Positions 43,909 through 43,955 of a stretch of DNA of 43,955 bases are shown one piece after another. The stretch's first letter is position 1. Every line of letters starts with the position of its first letter. The notes beneath the pieces are model-generated. The model was not told the DNA's origin and made no database searches. It was given only the letters and a program-made list of their open reading frames with translations. The stretch covers positions 1 through 43,955 of the forward strand of contig JAQXNV010000023.1 in assembly GCA_029098185.1 (NCBI GenBank), given 5' to 3'. The translations under genes were made by a program, and so were the position numbers. The stretch comes from Oscillospiraceae bacterium. GTDB taxonomy: Bacteria > Bacillota > Clostridia > Oscillospirales > Acutalibacteraceae.

Positions 43909-43955
43909 ATGGATCTCGTATTAACATTATGGGTTCTTATCGGCGGTGCTATGAT
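43909..43955 (+). CDS. Probable ammonium transporter, partial (start only)
   Basis: Only 15 codons lie in the window: MDLVLTLWVLIGGAM. AGGGGG lies seven bases before the ATG. The hydrophobic start ending in WVLIGGAM resembles the first helix of Amt transporters, and Amt genes commonly follow glutamine synthetase. The rest is outside the window, so this stays tentative. Confidence 0.5.
   Translation, partial: MDLVLTLWVLIGGAM

Overview
The window reads as chromosome from a spore-forming, low-to-mid GC Clostridia, most like a gut Oscillospiraceae-type anaerobe. Pointers are a ypeB germination gene, a ClpE-type unfoldase with an N-terminal zinc finger, a DUF5711-like protein, an ECF transporter energizing module, type III glutamine synthetase (glnN), and strong AGGAGG ribosome sites with frequent TTG/GTG starts. 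The genus is inference; no rRNA or marker tree is available here. Almost everything is on the minus strand; the plus-strand genes are ypeB, a flavin reductase, glnN and the start of a probable ammonium transporter.

Layout, left to right. 1-1501: two secreted proteins, one running off the left edge, each behind a closely matching promoter/upstream-element module. 1826-2303: a five-tRNA operon (Gly-Arg-His-Gln-Lys). 2459-5619: clpE-like and cvpA-like genes. 5711-10416: DUF5711-like protein, truA, ecfT, ecfA2, ecfA1. 10533-12766: a class I methyltransferase and glmM. 12929-15212: ruvC-ruvA-ruvB, divergent from ypeB. 16780-25507: a ybaK-type deacylase, then a complete seven-gene arginine operon transcribed argG-argH-argC-argJ-argB-argD-argF, divergent from a flavin reductase. 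26399-27670: hflX.

27848-37218 holds the most unusual part: a compact phage-like cassette of 14 tightly packed genes. In transcription order it encodes small terminase, large terminase, portal, protease-scaffold, capsid, two head connectors, a 36-residue ORF, a LysM protein, baseplate hub, spike, gp25-like protein, baseplate J and a tail protein I-like protein. This is the PBSX (xtm/xkd) order with the whole tail-shaft block (sheath, tube, chaperones, tape measure) missing and replaced by the 36-residue ORF. There is no integrase, repressor, lysis gene or fibre. All visible frames are open and the catalytic residues of terminase and protease are present, so it does not look like ordinary decay. 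It is a candidate for a domesticated DNA-packaging or injection device, or a cleanly deleted defective prophage.

37432-41137: an OmpR-family response regulator, a sensor kinase with an extra C-terminal tail, and an HtrA-like protein whose catalytic His and Ser are replaced by Ser and Thr. The kinase and HtrA-like genes overlap by ATGA, suggesting a dedicated envelope-stress sensing unit with a pseudoprotease. 41541-43955: glnN behind a strong promoter and a candidate leader attenuator, followed by a probable ammonium transporter, a nitrogen-assimilation pair.
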